From NCBI GenBank assembly GCA_002314885.1, contig DCHT01000060.1, forward strand, positions 10,721 to 65,664: 54,944 nt of DNA, given 5' to 3'. The position numbers and the translations under genes are program-made. Shown piece by piece: positions 40,801-50,388 of the stretch (its first letter is position 1; every line of letters starts with the position of its first letter). This DNA comes from Bacteroidales bacterium UBA1745. GTDB taxonomy: Bacteria > Bacteroidota > Bacteroidia > Bacteroidales > UBA932. Below the pieces are notes generated by a model. The model was not told where the DNA came from and did no database searches. It worked only from the letters and a program-made list of their open reading frames with translations.

Positions 40801-40859
40801 AGCAATCCCAAAATTATTTTTTTGAGATTGCTGAAATATGTGTGATTTTGAGATTTTCG
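40801..40859 (-). repeat. Dispersed terminator-like repeat, copy B
   Basis: Reverse complement closely matches 37041-37094. On the minus strand it begins 4 bases after the stop of the lyase gene and carries the hairpin AGCAATCTCAAAA / TTTTGGGATTGCT (one G-U pair), but is followed by GATTTTGAATT, a weaker T tract than copy A. It probably ends the PUL transcript. Confidence 0.65.
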
Positions 40860-40863
40860 CCCC

Positions 40864-42723
40864 CTATAGCAGGCGGGAAATGAGGTTTACGGTTGCTCCG
40901 GCCTCGAGGGTGAACTCGAGATGGATGAGCTTGAAGCCTGGATTTCCCTCATCGTATGGCTGGTCGGTAGCAGCTTCGTCCACGCTGACGCTGAACTGAG
41001 GAACCGCAGGCTGACCGGCGGAATCCTTGCCGGTAAGCGCAAAGCTAAGCTGCCGGCTGAGTCCGTTCTTGCGAAGCACTACCGTGCCATCTTCGAGAGC
41101 CGCGTCCGTCTCAGTGACGAGGGTCCACCTTACCCTGTGGGCCTCCGTCGCACCAACGAACTTCTCGGTCACGACCAGATTGTCAGCCGCATCAAGGTAG
41201 ACCATCCTCCGGTAGGATTTCGTCATACCCGGATACATAGAAGTCAGGTCCATAAGGGCTCCCTTCTGGTTCGGTGCACGGAAGGTCTTCACGAACTGGA
41301 CATCGCAGTCAATCCAAGGCCTCTGACCGTCGAAAGTAACCACGCTGTGACCGTGGGCACCCTCCCTGAGCACATCCCAGCGGGCGGATTCCTGCTTGAT
41401 GAGGAAAAGCGGATTGTGGCCTATGTAACTCTCCACGAGGGAATAGTTCGGAGCGCCGAGTTCCGCAACCCAGCGGACCTTATCCTTATAATATACAAAG
41501 GAACCGGCGTCGATGTGGGAGTGGTTGACCTTCCTGATGCTGCCGCCCCTGATGCCCAGGTAGGCCGCATCCTCCGATTCCCAGGAAGAGCGGTAGATGA
41601 ACAGAGGAATCTTCTTGTCGCCGTTCTCATAGAAGAGGTCTGACGGTACCACGCGGTCCTCGGACGGATTGACCTTGGAGTACCACTTGAGCATCGCTGC
41701 CAGACAGGCGTATGCGCCCACGGTGATGTCCTCTCCTGAAGTCAGCTGCTTCTGCTCGAGGTAGAGGAGGCTCGGGTCGTAGTTCTTCTGGGCGAACCAG
41801 AACACTGCCGGGTGGAACTTGGTCTCAGCAGGGTTGTCTCCATAGTTGAAGGCCATCCCGAAAGGTCCGGTCATATGCAGTATGAAATACGGCGTGAGCA
41901 TAAAGCCCGGGGTCTCCGTCGCGAGGCCGAAGTCCGTTCCCATCACGTTCTCAAGCATATCGAGCAGGAGCACTTCGTGCCTGGTGCCGAAGGACCAGTA
42001 GTTGAAGCCCTCGGGATAGGCTCCGGTCGGATCATACGAACGGAAGACCTTCCTGTTGCCCTCCATACAGCGCTCCAGCACCCTCACGGCGGTGGCAGAA
42101 TCCTCCTCGTAGAGAGCGAGGGCCGCAGCCATGATTCCGCAGTTGCAGACGGAACTCCAGTTGGTCGTAGAGTAGAAATAATGGTCCGGGTGCTTCTCGA
42201 AGGAAGGGTAAACCGCAAAGTCCAGCAAGGCATTCCTGACCGTCTTGCGCTGCTTAGGCGTGAGATAGTCGTAGAACCAGTCGTAGCAGATGCTCACTGC
42301 GAGAGCGGCCTCGGACGGATCCAGGAAGTGTTCCGGATTCCAGTTCTTCCACTCACACATCTGCATCATCTCATCGATGGCTCGTTCGCGACAGTCTTCC
42401 CTGCCGTGGATGCGGCCCATATATGAAAACAGATGAATGTCCTTGTTTTTCTGGCGCAGATACAGGAAGCGCGTGCCCGCAGCATCCCGCTCATCCGTAT
42501 AGGACGGCTCATTGAGGCGGCTTTCACAGAACGCGACTATGGAGCTGTCGACTATGCGGGCATACTTGTCCCTCCCGATGAGTTCACGCACGGCCACTTC
42601 GTCCTCCGCCTTAAGAATCAGGCGTGGATGGGGCTGCGAGCCTTTCTTGGGAAGAGTGACCTGAGCCTGGGCCGCCAGAGGCAGCAGCAGGCAGAGGATC
42701 AGAAGTATGCTTTTAGTTCTCAT
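40864..42723 (-). CDS. Heparinase II/III-family polysaccharide lyase (secreted)
   Basis: A 619-residue exported protein (signal peptide 1-20, ending AAQAQ). Residues 25-340 form the alpha-toroid alginate-lyase-like domain with conserved TNWSSVCNCG and YPEGFNYWSFGT, and residues 370-615 the heparinase II/III beta-sandwich domain with NHSHIDAGSF (His401, His403, Asp405). Enzymes of this group cut uronic-acid polysaccharides by beta-elimination (heparin, heparan, alginate or related chains); the exact substrate cannot be read from sequence. No lipobox, so probably periplasmic. It overlaps the surface lipoprotein gene by 11 bases as last gene of the susC operon, and is related to the lyase at 50389. 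Confidence 0.85.
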   Translation of the reverse strand: MRTKSILLILCLLLPLAAQAQVTLPKKGSQPHPRLILKAEDEVAVRELIGRDKYARIVDSSIVAFCESRLNEPSYTDERDAAGTRFLYLRQKNKDIHLFSYMGRIHGREDCRERAIDEMMQMCEWKNWNPEHFLDPSEAALAVSICYDWFYDYLTPKQRKTVRNALLDFAVYPSFEKHPDHYFYSTTNWSSVCNCGIMAAALALYEEDSATAVRVLERCMEGNRKVFRSYDPTGAYPEGFNYWSFGTRHEVLLLDMLENVMGTDFGLATETPGFMLTPYFILHMTGPFGMAFNYGDNPAETKFHPAVFWFAQKNYDPSLLYLEQKQLTSGEDITVGAYACLAAMLKWYSKVNPSEDRVVPSDLFYENGDKKIPLFIYRSSWESEDAAYLGIRGGSIRKVNHSHIDAGSFVYYKDKVRWVAELGAPNYSLVESYIGHNPLFLIKQESARWDVLREGAHGHSVVTFDGQRPWIDCDVQFVKTFRAPNQKGALMDLTSMYPGMTKSYRRMVYLDAADNLVVTEKFVGATEAHRVRWTLVTETDAALEDGTVVLRKNGLSRQLSFALTGKDSAGQPAVPQFSVSVDEAATDQPYDEGNPGFKLIHLEFTLEAGATVNLISRLL

Positions 42724-45538
42724 ACGTCATATAGGTGGTTATGACATTCTCATTTGCGCCGTATGCAAGATAATCCTTGTAGTTGTCGGCAGTGATGGTA
42801 ACGCCGTTAACGGAAATAGGAGCCTTCAGTTTGCTATGACCCGACTCTATTCCGAATATTATGCCAACAGGGGCAGACCCATAGGTTCCGAAACCGGCAC
42901 CGGCGAAGATTGCGGCCTTGATCGTCGATCCTCCGGTCACACTGAGGGCGCCGGATACGGTGGCGCTGTGGTAGTTGCAGAAACCGTTTACCGCTGTTCC
43001 GTCAGGAGCGGTCTTCACGCTGCCGGCCGCATTGAGCTTGCCGAACACGAGGCCGACGCCGGTACCGGTGCTGCCGTCAGCGAGGACTGCGGTCACATTG
43101 CCCGTCTGGTTGCCGGTGTATCCAGCCTTTGCGGAGCCCACACCATACTTCGTCTTCGTGCCGCCGTCCAGGGTCGCATCGAGGCTATGGGATGCAACGC
43201 CCACGAAGCCGCCGACCATTGAGGAGTTGGCTATGCCCGCATTGCTTGCACCTGTTGCCGTGATCGAACCGCTGTTGTCCATCCACAGGATCTTCGCCGC
43301 GGTCTGGCCGCAGATACCGCCCACATAGCAGCGGGTGGTGCCGAGGTAGTTGATGTTGCCGCTGTTGAAGCACCTGGAATCGGTGGAGCCGCCGTGAACC
43401 TCGCCGAGGGAGAGACCTGCAATACCGCCCACATAGTTGATGTTGGTGGCTCCGGCAGGACCGTTGAGGTAGTTGATCTCTCCGCTGTTGGAGCAGAGGG
43501 AAATCTTCTTGGATGCAGCATCCACGGCGTGGTAGGCGCTGATGCCGCCCAGGTATGAAACGAGGGAGAAATCGCTGTCATTCTCCTTGACCACATTGTC
43601 GAGGGTAATGGTTCCGCTGTTGGTGCAGGATACGACCTCGTAAGAGGACTGGCCGACGATGCCGCCCAGATATTTGTTCTTGCAGTTGCTCTTCAGAGTG
43701 ACAGCCTTGGTGTTGTTGCAATTCTGGATAGGGGCCTTGCCGTAGCCGACGATGCCGCCCACGAAATAAATAGGCTTGCCTGAGGCTACCATCTGTGGCT
43801 GGAAATCCAGAACTCCGTTGTTGTTGCACTCCTCGATGACGCAGGTGCCGTCATTAGGTCCGGCCATACCGACTACGCCGCCGAGCAGGGTGCCAGGATA
43901 ATAGGAAGTACCCATACTGTCGCCTACGGTGCCGCCTCCGAGAAGGCCCTTCACGCTCACTGTACCGGAGTTGTTGCAGCGGGTCACTGACTTGAGTACG
44001 AAGCCGGCCACACCACCGAGGGATGTGTGCTTGAGAGGGGTTTCGCCGGTGCTTGGAATGTCAAAGCTCAGCGCGCCCTTGTTCTCGCAGGAAGTCAGGG
44101 TACCCTGGAGATAGCCGATGACGCCACCGATATTGGCATTGAGCACAGGGACCGCCATCTCGTTCCAGGTCACGGTGACAGCCGCAGTGTTCGTACAGCC
44201 GCTGATAACGCCGTAATCCTTCATTCCCTCACTGATGTAGAGGGTCTTGACCGTGTCTGCAGGGGTACCGCCGACTACGCCACCTATGAAAGTAGGGGAC
44301 TTGCAGCGGTCCACGGTGAGGCTCAGTTTTCCGTTGTTGGTGCATTCCTTAACGGAAGTGAGCTCCGCAGCGCTGGCGGAAGTCTTGCCTACTACGCCGC
44401 CGAGCCAGAGAGCGGCCTGATAGAAGCCCTCGGACACAATGTCGACAGTTCCGTTGTTGACACAGCCGGAAACCACGCCGTCATTCACAGCTACGATGGC
44501 TGCAATGGACCTGGAATTAGGGAAGACATACTTGCCTGTGCAGCTGATTGGCGCATTGTTGACGCAGTTGCGGACCGTACCGCTGTTGTGTGCTGCCACA
44601 AAGGCCACATTGTCATATTCGGACACGTTGTACTTGCAGGAAGCATCGATGACAAGGTCGGAAACGGAGCCCGAGAGAGTCTTGAAGAGCGGTGCGGTCG
44701 CGGTCCAGTTAATCAGTTTGTGGCCGTTGCCGGAGAGGCTGCCCTTGTAGCTTTCCGCGGAAGTGAGCGCCACGTCCTTGAGGTCGATGTCGGCGCCCAG
44801 GGTATAGGCCGCATCAGCGTCGAGAGAGGCTGCCAAAGAGAGGAAGTGCTCAAGTTCGGAAGCCGTCTTGATCTCGGTGTGAGGACCCGCCTCGTAGTAG
44901 CCGTCCTTGTCGGAAAGGAGCACGCTGACAGTCACGGAAAGCGTACCCACGATATCATCGGTGTAGGACACGACGATTTCTGCCTGCTGAGGAGTGTCGA
45001 AGCCCACAGGGGTGGCGAAACTCATCTTGTCAGATGTGAAAACGACATCGCTGATCCAGTCCTTCTGGTCTCCGAGATACCTGAGGGTTGCATTGAGGGA
45101 AGCGGCCGGAATGTTGGTCCTGAGACCCACCTCGGTAATCTTCTCGCTCTTTCCGTCTACGCGTACATCGTCCTCGGCCACTTCGATATAGGCCTTGGTA
45201 CCGTTCTGAGTGAGAGGAATCACCTTTTCGAGGACGCCGCCCTTATACACGACCGTGACATTGGTCGTCCTCTTCATAGCCGGATTTTCATCCACCTGGA
45301 TTTCGATTTCCCCGTCGCCCTCGATGGACGCGCCCGAAGTGATGCGGGCCCAGTCACAGGAACTGTCAAGGGTAGCCGTCACATTGCCGTCGGAATAGAC
45401 GGCCAGCGAGAGACTGCCACCTTCGGCCTTTGCGGTCAGAGATTCCGGAGCCACTGCAAAGTCGGTGGTTTCAGGAAGTTTGACGTCACAGGAAAAAAGA
45501 GCAAAGAGAGCTGCGAGGAGAATGAGGTACTTCTTCAT
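42713..45538 (-). CDS. Surface lipoprotein with BACON domains and GLUG-like beta-helix
   Basis: A 941-residue lipoprotein (MKKYLILLAALFALFSC, lipobox LFSC) in the position of a PUL surface glycan-binding protein, 2 bases after susD. Residues about 25-115 form a BACON domain (GGSLSLAVYSDGNVTATLDSS), and 116-215 a second BACON-like domain. From about 225 it becomes a repetitive right-handed beta-helix: a GLUG-type opening (YTLGADIDL, then YKGSLSGNGHKL) followed by about eleven units with the pattern C-x-N-x-G ... GG(I/V)xG (CTNNGKLSL, IGGVVG; CNNSGTVSV, LGGVVG). The last 150 residues break the pattern. It probably holds the polysaccharide at the surface; enzyme activity is not indicated. Confidence 0.85.
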   Translation of the reverse strand: MKKYLILLAALFALFSCDVKLPETTDFAVAPESLTAKAEGGSLSLAVYSDGNVTATLDSSCDWARITSGASIEGDGEIEIQVDENPAMKRTTNVTVVYKGGVLEKVIPLTQNGTKAYIEVAEDDVRVDGKSEKITEVGLRTNIPAASLNATLRYLGDQKDWISDVVFTSDKMSFATPVGFDTPQQAEIVVSYTDDIVGTLSVTVSVLLSDKDGYYEAGPHTEIKTASELEHFLSLAASLDADAAYTLGADIDLKDVALTSAESYKGSLSGNGHKLINWTATAPLFKTLSGSVSDLVIDASCKYNVSEYDNVAFVAAHNSGTVRNCVNNAPISCTGKYVFPNSRSIAAIVAVNDGVVSGCVNNGTVDIVSEGFYQAALWLGGVVGKTSASAAELTSVKECTNNGKLSLTVDRCKSPTFIGGVVGGTPADTVKTLYISEGMKDYGVISGCTNTAAVTVTWNEMAVPVLNANIGGVIGYLQGTLTSCENKGALSFDIPSTGETPLKHTSLGGVAGFVLKSVTRCNNSGTVSVKGLLGGGTVGDSMGTSYYPGTLLGGVVGMAGPNDGTCVIEECNNNGVLDFQPQMVASGKPIYFVGGIVGYGKAPIQNCNNTKAVTLKSNCKNKYLGGIVGQSSYEVVSCTNSGTITLDNVVKENDSDFSLVSYLGGISAYHAVDAASKKISLCSNSGEINYLNGPAGATNINYVGGIAGLSLGEVHGGSTDSRCFNSGNINYLGTTRCYVGGICGQTAAKILWMDNSGSITATGASNAGIANSSMVGGFVGVASHSLDATLDGGTKTKYGVGSAKAGYTGNQTGNVTAVLADGSTGTGVGLVFGKLNAAGSVKTAPDGTAVNGFCNYHSATVSGALSVTGGSTIKAAIFAGAGFGTYGSAPVGIIFGIESGHSKLKAPISVNGVTITADNYKDYLAYGANENVITTYMTYEN

Positions 45539-45540
45539 AT

Positions 45541-47211
45541 CTAGTCTACGTTATTATATTCGTCGTTGGTAAGTATGTATCCGGACAATGCGCACTCGGT
45601 ATCCGGAATAGGATAGTAGCGGTGGCAAGGACGGATATTGTTCTTGAGTATGGAATTCACGGTGTTGTACTGCACGGTCTGGTTGTACCAGATTCCCCAG
45701 CGTACGAGGTCGAACTTGCGGTGCATCTCACCTCCGAGTTCGCGGGCCCTTTCGTCGCGGAGTTCCTGGAGCAGATCCTCCTTGTCGGCGATTCCGGAGA
45801 GTGGATCGATACCGCCGCGTGCCCTGGTATAATTCATATACTTCATAGCATTTGCAGCATCCCCCTTCTGGGCATAGCATTCGGCCATCATCAGCACGGC
45901 GTCGGCATAGCGGAAGATCTTGTAGTTGTTGCTGTCGTGGTAGGTCACCATATCCGGACACCAGAACTTAGGACCGCAGAAAGGCTTGCCGTACTTGGTC
46001 ACGGCAGTGAAGGTTGCGCCCGTCTTCAGGTCGCCCAGACCGAGGTTCACGATGGTCCTCCTGTCTATCTTCTTTCCGCGTATCTCCCCGGCAGCTATGG
46101 CGTCGAGGTCCAGTTTCACACGATAGCGTCCCAGGCTCTCGTCATACTCGTCGTAGGTCAGAGGCATAGGGTTCATTATGGCGTTCGAATAGCTCGTGTT
46201 CTCGGCCGGAGTCTTGCCGCTCTTGGTGTAGAAGATGGCATAGTGGGAAGTACAGGTCAGGATATTGTACTTGGTCACATTGGTGCCTATCTCAGGCATA
46301 TATACGCCGTTGTACCAGCCGTCACCCTCTGGGGTAGGATACATAGACGGAGCCACGGTGCTGTGGAACTGCACACCGGAAGCGGACCAGGCGTGCTGTA
46401 TCTCGAAGATGCTTTCGGCGGTGTTCTTGTAGCGCCACTTGGTGTCCTCGAGAGGATAGTTCGCCTCGTTGAGTTCCCCGTAGAGTTCCTCCAGTTTCTT
46501 CAGAGGCTCGAGGGCTGCGTCCCAGTCCTCATACCACATTGCGAACTTGGCCATAAGCATCAGGGCAAAGGCATATCCGACCCTCTGCTCCTTCACCTCT
46601 GAGCCCCTGAGAATGTTGCCCCTCTCCTCGCTGTAGCAAGGGAGGACATTGTCCTTGAGGTCCTGGTAGAGAGCCCTGCGGATCTCATTCGCATCCGTGC
46701 GCGGCAGCTGGCGTATGGCGGCCAGTTCGGCCTGGGTTTCGACCATATAGGTATAGAAAGGTACGCCGTTGAAGGTGTTGGTAAGCAGATAGTAGTAGAA
46801 GGCGCGAAGTATCGACGCCTCGCAGACCATCCTGTCCCTGGCCACCTCATCTATGCTGCTGCGACCTATGCACTCAACGCACTCGTTGCAGTACATAATG
46901 CCCTCGTAGCAGTATTTCCACACGTTGGAGCCGAACTGTGGCTCGGCCGGAGACACCGCAAGGGTGAAGTCGGTCTTGCCGGTGGAAGATGAGGAGAAGA
47001 GGTCGCTGGTGGCCTCCGTGATTGCGAGGAACTTGTTCACATATATGCTCTTGATGTTCCTGTAGCAGGAATTCAGAGCGGCCTCGCACTCGGTTTCTGT
47101 AGTGTAGAATGCATCCCTGGACACGAAGTGCTCGGGATTCTCGTCCAATGAGCAGCTTGCTGCAAGCACCGCTGCCGAAAGAATTGCAATGTATCTGTTC
47201 AGATTCTTCAT
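45541..47211 (-). CDS. susD: SusD/RagB-family surface glycan-binding lipoprotein
   Basis: A 556-residue lipoprotein (MKNLNRYIAILSAAVLAASC) with the SusD fold: N-terminal TPR-like helices (ALNSCYRNIKSIYVNKFLAI), RAFYYYLLTNTFNGVPFYT, and the C-terminal KIFRYADAVLMMAECYAQKGD ... INEVRARGG-like segment (here YMNYTRARGGIDPL). It lids the SusC barrel and captures glycan at the cell surface. It follows susC by 12 bases. The glycan specificity is not visible in the sequence; the neighbouring lyases point to a uronate polymer. Confidence 0.95.
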   Translation of the reverse strand: MKNLNRYIAILSAAVLAASCSLDENPEHFVSRDAFYTTETECEAALNSCYRNIKSIYVNKFLAITEATSDLFSSSSTGKTDFTLAVSPAEPQFGSNVWKYCYEGIMYCNECVECIGRSSIDEVARDRMVCEASILRAFYYYLLTNTFNGVPFYTYMVETQAELAAIRQLPRTDANEIRRALYQDLKDNVLPCYSEERGNILRGSEVKEQRVGYAFALMLMAKFAMWYEDWDAALEPLKKLEELYGELNEANYPLEDTKWRYKNTAESIFEIQHAWSASGVQFHSTVAPSMYPTPEGDGWYNGVYMPEIGTNVTKYNILTCTSHYAIFYTKSGKTPAENTSYSNAIMNPMPLTYDEYDESLGRYRVKLDLDAIAAGEIRGKKIDRRTIVNLGLGDLKTGATFTAVTKYGKPFCGPKFWCPDMVTYHDSNNYKIFRYADAVLMMAECYAQKGDAANAMKYMNYTRARGGIDPLSGIADKEDLLQELRDERARELGGEMHRKFDLVRWGIWYNQTVQYNTVNSILKNNIRPCHRYYPIPDTECALSGYILTNDEYNNVD

Positions 47212-47223
47212 AGCCGTGCCTGT

Positions 47224-50200
47224 TTAGAAAATCATCTTTATGCCGCCCATAATGGTCCTAGCCTTCGGATAGGCGCCGAGGTCCACCCTCCTGAGGGCGG
47301 AATCTTCGCTTTCAGTGGACACATCCGGGTCGTAGCCGTTATACTTGGTCAGGAGGAAGAGATTGTCTCCGGTGAGGGAGAGGGTGATGCTTTCGATCGC
47401 CTTCGCCCTGATGTCGAAACGATAGGAGAAGGTGAGGTTCTTGAGCCTCAGGAACGAAGCGTCGTGAAGGATGAGGGTGCAAGGGAGCGTGGTCTGGCTG
47501 TGACCGGCACGAGGCAGGTCGCTGTCAGGGTTCCTGGTAGGATGCCAGGCGTCCTTCATATAATTATACTGGTTGGCAGTGGTGCCGCCCGACATATAGA
47601 TCTCGCTGTAGTTGTAGATCTTGCCGCCTATGGAGTAGGCCAGATATGCGGAGATGGAGAAGTTGTGGATATAGAAGTCGTTCTGGATGCCGCCGTAAAC
47701 GATAGGGTCGGCATTGCCCAGATAGACGAGGTCCTTGGAGGAGATTACGCCGTCCTTGTCCTGGTCCACATACTTAGGTCGGCCTATGCAGTTGGCCGAG
47801 GTGTACTGCTGCTGTCCCGCGTATGTATGGGTGATGGAGTTGCGGTCGAATTCCTCCGCATTCTTGAAGGTACCGGCATACTCGAAGCCCCAGAGGGAGT
47901 TCAGCGGATAACCGGCCTTGTAGCCGTACATCATATATCCCACCGGATGGGTGATGAGGGACACATAGTCCTCCTGGCCGATGTTCTTAACCATCTGGGC
48001 GTTGTGGGAGGCCGTGATTGTCGTGGTCCATCCGAAGTTGGCCTTCTCCACGTTCCTGGTCTCGATGGAGAGTTCCACACCCTTGTTGGTGGTGACGCCG
48101 AGATTTTCGAAACGGGTGGAATAACCGGTGGACTGGATGGTCTTGACGCTCAGCAGCAGGTCCTTGGTACGGGAGAAATAGAGTTCGGCGCCGACCTTCA
48201 CACGGTTGCGCAGGAAGGCGGCCTCAACGGCGATGTTGCCCATATCGGTCTTCTCCCAGGTCAGGTCAGGACTGGCCACCCTGACAGGGTAGAAGCTCGC
48301 ACCCTGGCTGCCGTCGAAGAGGTAGGAGTCAGTGGTGGTGGAATAAGCCTGGAGTGCGCTGAATGAAGAAAGGGAGTCGTTTCCGGTGCGGCCGTAGCTG
48401 GCACGAAGTTCCAGGGCGTTCAGCCAGCGTACGTTCTTGAGGAAGGACTCGTTCTTGGCGTTCCACTTGAAGGCGCCGGATGGGAAGAAGCCCCACTTGT
48501 GGTTGGCCGCGAAGTTGGACGAACCGTCGGCGCGGGCCGTGAGAGTGAGGTAGTAGCGGGAGCCGTAACTGTAGTTGCCCCTGGCGAAGAAGGATTCCCT
48601 GACGACGCTGCTTGACGCGGAGTTGATGGTGTAGTTCTCCTTGCTGGTGACAGCGTTCAGGTTGTTCCATTTCAGGTAGTCGGAAACCATAGCCTCGGCC
48701 TTTGCGCTGAGGGTGTTGCCCTTCTTGCGGATTGCGGAGAAACCGCCCATCACGTCGAAGGAATGGGATGCGATGGTCTTCTTGTAGGTGATGGTATTTT
48801 CCGTTGAGAGGCCCAGGTTGTCGCCCTCATAGCGATAGGCATCCGCGCCCTCGCCCTCGGACTTGGCCGGCAGGTAGCTTGGCCAGTAGCGATAAGTGTG
48901 GTTCTGGAAGAGTATGAGCGAGTTCTGACTCTCGATGGTCAGGCCCTTCACCGGAGTGAGGGTGACGGTCAACGCATCCGTGTTCTGGAGTTTCTTTACT
49001 ATATACTCATTGTAGGCTATGCAAGCCACAGGAGTGTTGATGAGCTTGCCCTCGTCGATGAGCGGATTGTGATTGTCCATCTCGCCTATCTGAGGAGGCA
49101 GGTAGATGGCACCGTTGCCATTGGCAGTGCCGCCTATGACCGCCTTGTTCGGATCCTCGATCCTGTAGGAGGCCGTGATGGCCAGCCTGACGCGGAGCCA
49201 GGAGTTGAACTTGTGGTTGGTCGTGAAGTTGCCGCTGAAGCGCTGGAAGCCGCTGGCCTTGATTATACCCTGCTGGTTGGTGTAGTTGAGGGAGGCATAG
49301 TACCAGCGCTTGTTTTCCTGGGCGCCGCTCAGGGATACGTTGTAGTTCTGATATGGAGCCAGGCGGGTGATGGCCTTCTGCCAGTCCGTGTCAGACGGGT
49401 AGTCCGAAGGGAGATATCTCTGCGGGTTCGGATCCTCCTTGCCGGCAATGACTTCCTCGAGATAGAGGTAGTCGTTTCGGTACTGGATGAAGTCCTCCTT
49501 GTTCATCAGATCCAGCTTCCTGGCCATCATCGACACGCCGAACTTGGTGCTGACGGTGACCTTAGGCTTGACGGTGGTGCCGACCTTGGTGGTGACTATG
49601 ATGACGCCGTTGGAGCCGCGTGAACCGTAGATTGCCGTCGCGGAGGCATCCTTGAGCACGGAGATGCTCTCAATATCGGATGGGTTGATGTCCTTGAGGT
49701 CCTGGACCGCGTCCATCACGCCGTTGACGATGATCAGAGGCTCATTGGAGGCGGTAATGGACCTGGTACCGCGGATGCGGATGGAGGAAGACGAAGTAGG
49801 GTCGCCGGAAGTCGACATAATGTCCACGCCCGTAATCTTGCCCTGCAGGGCGTCGTCTATGGAATTGGCCGTGGTCTTTTCCAGTTCGGTCGAATTCACT
49901 ACCGACACGGAACCGGTGAGGTCAGACTTCTTCACTGTACCGTAACCGATGACGACAGCCTCGTCCAGATTGCTTGCCTCGTCCTTGAGCACGAAGTTGA
50001 GGGTGGAGGAAGTAACAGTCAGCGAGAGCGTGGCATAACCAAGGCTGCTCGCCTCGAGTTCGGTCACATTCTCCGGGACCGAAATGGTGTAGCCGCCGTC
50101 GAGGTCCGTGATGACTCCGGTGCTCACGTCAGCGCCCTTGCAGACGACCGCAGCACCGATGATAGGCTCACCGTTTGTATCCACCACCGTTCCGGAAACG

Positions 50201-50289
50201 GTACGGGAAGACTGGGCGTGCAGGGACATCGTCGGATGGACGAGGAGCACTACGGCAAGACAACATAAGATTCTGAATATTGATTTCAT
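47224..50289 (-). CDS. susC: SusC/RagA-family TonB-dependent outer-membrane transporter
   Basis: A 1021-residue outer-membrane importer. A signal peptide (MKSIFRILCCLAVVLLVHPTMSLHAQ over residues 1-26) precedes a carboxypeptidase-D-like domain (SGTVVDTNGEPIIGAAV), the TonB box region with AVVIGYGTVKKSDLTGSV, the plug with GVDIMSTSGDPTSSSSIRIRG and the SusC signature (ISVLKDASATAIYGSRGSNGVI), and then the 22-strand barrel ending in ARTIMGGIKMIF with the C-terminal Phe. Start ATG 50289 is preferred over the in-frame TTG at 50310. No N-terminal sigma-interaction (STN) domain is present, so it is not a transducing type. It is first in the PUL operon. Confidence 0.95.
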   Translation of the reverse strand: MKSIFRILCCLAVVLLVHPTMSLHAQSSRTVSGTVVDTNGEPIIGAAVVCKGADVSTGVITDLDGGYTISVPENVTELEASSLGYATLSLTVTSSTLNFVLKDEASNLDEAVVIGYGTVKKSDLTGSVSVVNSTELEKTTANSIDDALQGKITGVDIMSTSGDPTSSSSIRIRGTRSITASNEPLIIVNGVMDAVQDLKDINPSDIESISVLKDASATAIYGSRGSNGVIIVTTKVGTTVKPKVTVSTKFGVSMMARKLDLMNKEDFIQYRNDYLYLEEVIAGKEDPNPQRYLPSDYPSDTDWQKAITRLAPYQNYNVSLSGAQENKRWYYASLNYTNQQGIIKASGFQRFSGNFTTNHKFNSWLRVRLAITASYRIEDPNKAVIGGTANGNGAIYLPPQIGEMDNHNPLIDEGKLINTPVACIAYNEYIVKKLQNTDALTVTLTPVKGLTIESQNSLILFQNHTYRYWPSYLPAKSEGEGADAYRYEGDNLGLSTENTITYKKTIASHSFDVMGGFSAIRKKGNTLSAKAEAMVSDYLKWNNLNAVTSKENYTINSASSSVVRESFFARGNYSYGSRYYLTLTARADGSSNFAANHKWGFFPSGAFKWNAKNESFLKNVRWLNALELRASYGRTGNDSLSSFSALQAYSTTTDSYLFDGSQGASFYPVRVASPDLTWEKTDMGNIAVEAAFLRNRVKVGAELYFSRTKDLLLSVKTIQSTGYSTRFENLGVTTNKGVELSIETRNVEKANFGWTTTITASHNAQMVKNIGQEDYVSLITHPVGYMMYGYKAGYPLNSLWGFEYAGTFKNAEEFDRNSITHTYAGQQQYTSANCIGRPKYVDQDKDGVISSKDLVYLGNADPIVYGGIQNDFYIHNFSISAYLAYSIGGKIYNYSEIYMSGGTTANQYNYMKDAWHPTRNPDSDLPRAGHSQTTLPCTLILHDASFLRLKNLTFSYRFDIRAKAIESITLSLTGDNLFLLTKYNGYDPDVSTESEDSALRRVDLGAYPKARTIMGGIKMIF

Positions 50290-50336
50290 CAATGAGATTG
50301 GATTTTTCAAATCAGTTTAAGCGTTTCAATTATTTT

Positions 50337-50368
50337 CAAAATTACTCAATAAAGTCTATTTTTGCAAA
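50337..50368 (-). promoter_or_regulatory. Promoter of the susC operon
   Basis: Minus-strand TTTG (50368-50365), 20-base spacer, TAATTTTG (50344-50337): an ideal Bacteroides promoter, giving a leader of about 42 bases. Its -33 element lies inside the palindrome at 50356-50371. Confidence 0.75.
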
Positions 50369-50371
50369 TAG
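50356..50371. promoter_or_regulatory. Palindrome overlapping both divergent PUL promoters (candidate operator)
   Basis: CTATTT (50356-50361) TTGC AAATAG (50366-50371) is a perfect 6-bp inverted repeat. It covers the -33 element of susC and the -7 element of the lyase gene, so a protein bound here would affect both. Confidence 0.5.
50357..50364 (+). promoter_or_regulatory. -7 element of the lyase gene at 50389
   Basis: TATTTTTG, with a weak TTTC 19 bases upstream (50334-50337), predicts a start near 50369 and a leader of about 20 bases to ATG 50389. Confidence 0.55.
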
Positions 50372-50388
50372 ACACAACAACGCAAAGT

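Noticed and set aside
42900..44900. Repeated DNA in the beta-helix gene as a CRISPR or tandem array
   Set aside because: The repeats are diverged codons of a protein solenoid, with no constant-length repeat and spacer pattern.
44027..45544. Open frame of 505 codons opposite the BACON/beta-helix gene
   Set aside because: It lies wholly within a well-supported gene, has no domain-like sequence and arises from the repetitive, GC-rich codon pattern of the sense strand.
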